In this document: piece by piece, positions 12,839-13,544 of the stretch | How the letters are laid out: every line of letters starts with the position of its first letter | How positions within the stretch are numbered: position 1 is the stretch's first letter | Assembly (NCBI GenBank): GCA_964505325.1 | Contig: CAZDHT010000138.1 | Span: 1 to 13,544 of the forward strand | DNA length: 13,544 nucleotides | Reading direction: 5' to 3' | Source: CAZDHT01 sp964505325 | Lineage (GTDB): Bacteria; Planctomycetota; PUPC01 | Position numbers and translations under genes: made by a program | Notes under the pieces: model-generated | What the model saw: the letters and a program-made list of their open reading frames with translations, nothing else | What the model was told of the DNA's origin: nothing | Database searches by the model: none

Positions 12839-13492
12839 TCACTGGGGGCCGCGGAGGTTCACAGCAGTTCGCACCAGGGAGAGGTGTCTGGGCAACTCGG
12901 CGTCTCCGTCGCAAAGGGCGGCCACGATCTCGGCCGGCCGCGCGGTGCCTTGGCCGGTGACCCGGGTCTCGAACTCGCATCCGCCGGCGCACGTGGCGAC
13001 GCGTTGGAGGTACGGCCTGACGTCGAGCTTTCTGCCATCGCGTCGGCTGACACGCAGTTCTTCGCGCGCCGCGCACCGCTCAACGGCACCAAGGGGAAGC
13101 TCGCCGTGCACGCGGTACCTCACGCTTTCCACTCGCGCTTTCACGCCCGGCTCCAGTTGCTCGGCCCCGGTGAGCTCGATCCCTTCGGGCAGTTCCTTGG
13201 CCAGCCTCGCGACAAGCTCTTGCGGCGGGGCACTCTTGGCCAGGTCCAGCTCTAGCACCTCATCCAGTCCTTCGATTCCGACTGCGAGCGGTGCCGGCAG
13301 CGAAAACCGCGGCCGCGGATTAAAGCCCTGCGACATCCGAACGGGCAGGCCCGCCCGCCGGAACGCCCTCGCGAAGACCCCCATCAAATCCCTGTGCGAA
13401 ATGAACCTCACGGTTCCCCGCTTACTGAATCTTATCCGATATCGCCAGAACGACGACGTTACACTCGTTTGTCCTTCTCTCCAACTGTACAA
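12839..13492 (-). CDS. DUF2344 / TIGR03936 family protein (radical SAM-linked)
   Basis: A protein of at most 217 residues in the family that accompanies, or is fused to, a B12-binding radical SAM protein (TIGR03960) in many genomes; its biochemical role is not established. The recognisable core is YRIRFSKRGTVRFISHRDLM (18-37), FRRAGLPVRMSQGFNPRPRF (44-63), LPAPLAVGIEG (65-75) and a charged C-terminal half. The order DUF2344, RNase G/E, L21, L27, Obg is a known bacterial arrangement. The start is uncertain. TTG at 13492 is the only usual codon before the conserved core, but it coincides with the predicted transcription start, and the good Shine-Dalgarno (13472-13482) lies downstream of it and points to an out-of-frame GTG. 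A weak in-frame GTG inside the core would cost conserved residues. No radical SAM partner adjoins it. Confidence 0.85.
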   Translation of the reverse strand: MYSWREGQTSVTSSFWRYRIRFSKRGTVRFISHRDLMGVFARAFRRAGLPVRMSQGFNPRPRFSLPAPLAVGIEGLDEVLELDLAKSAPPQELVARLAKELPEGIELTGAEQLEPGVKARVESVRYRVHGELPLGAVERCAAREELRVSRRDGRKLDVRPYLQRVATCAGGCEFETRVTGQGTARPAEIVAALCDGDAELPRHLSLVRTAVNLRGPQ

Positions 13493-13497
13493 CGTGA

Positions 13498-13526
13498 ATC
13501 ATACCCGCTGGCGCCCGCCAAGTCAA
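13498..13526 (-). promoter_or_regulatory. Promoter of the DUF2344-rng-rplU-rpmA-obg operon
   Basis: On the minus strand, TTGACT (13521-13526), a 17-base spacer and TATGAT (13498-13503), 10 of 12 consensus positions. The predicted start is about 13490-13492. The spacer carries a 12-base near-palindrome, TGGCG-CC-CGCCA (13509-13520, plus strand). Confidence 0.8.
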
Positions 13527-13536
13527 GTTATTGGCG

Positions 13537-13542
13537 TTGACA
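13537..13542 (+). promoter_or_regulatory. Possible -35 box of a divergent gene beyond the window
   Basis: TTGACA facing right, 10 bases from the -35 box of the leftward operon promoter. Its -10 box would lie outside the window, so this is only a hint of a divergent transcript. Confidence 0.3.
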
Positions 13543-13544
13543 CT

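Overview
The window is GC-rich, densely coded chromosomal DNA from a Gram-negative-type (diderm) bacterium. YidC has the diderm form, with an N-terminal anchor and a large periplasmic domain before the insertase core. The truncated MnmE-like GTPase, the transporter-HflK fusion, the three-gene Hfl cassette and the frequent GTG starts would suit a planctomycete or a related poorly cultured lineage. That placement is inference; no rRNA or other taxonomic marker is present. I see no mobile element, CRISPR array, tRNA or rRNA.

Layout, left to right. (1) 3-1184 (+): an MnmE/TrmE-like GTPase lacking the usual C-terminal Cys motif. (2) 1185-1530: 346 bases without a gene or a convincing promoter. (3) 1531-1911 (+): a stand-alone histidine phosphotransfer (HPt) protein, converging on (4) 1947-2645 (-), a TIGR02206/YwaF-type membrane protein with a clear promoter and ribosome binding site that correct its start to GTG at 2645. 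(5) 2646-2897: a divergent control region with a second promoter, a perfect 13-bp tandem repeat and a dyad in the promoter spacer. (6) 2898-5591 (+): a calcineurin-like metallophosphoesterase and yidC, abutting with zero spacing. (7) 5592-5707: a strong promoter whose transcript would begin with a 10-bp stem-loop. (8) 5708-9539 (+): three SPFH-domain genes with ATGA overlaps. They are a cation-diffusion-facilitator (CDF) transporter fused to HflK, then HflC, then a second HflK.

(9) 9520-13492 (-): a translation and RNA-processing operon read in the order DUF2344/TIGR03936 protein, RNase G/E, L21 (rplU), L27 (rpmA), Obg GTPase. Its last gene overlaps the last SPFH gene tail-to-tail by 20 bp. 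The sequence shows a promoter before the DUF2344 gene, a second internal promoter at the end of rplU driving rpmA, and a perfect 12-bp hairpin between rpmA and obg.

The most unusual content is the CDF-HflK / HflC / HflK cassette. The CDF half keeps both HxxxD metal-site motifs, and its six predicted membrane segments put the seventh (HflK) segment in the right orientation to place the SPFH domain in the periplasm. This suggests a metal transporter physically built into an Hfl-type membrane ring, encoded without an adjacent ftsH. The ribosomal and Obg operon is conventional in gene order, and its interest lies in its control elements.
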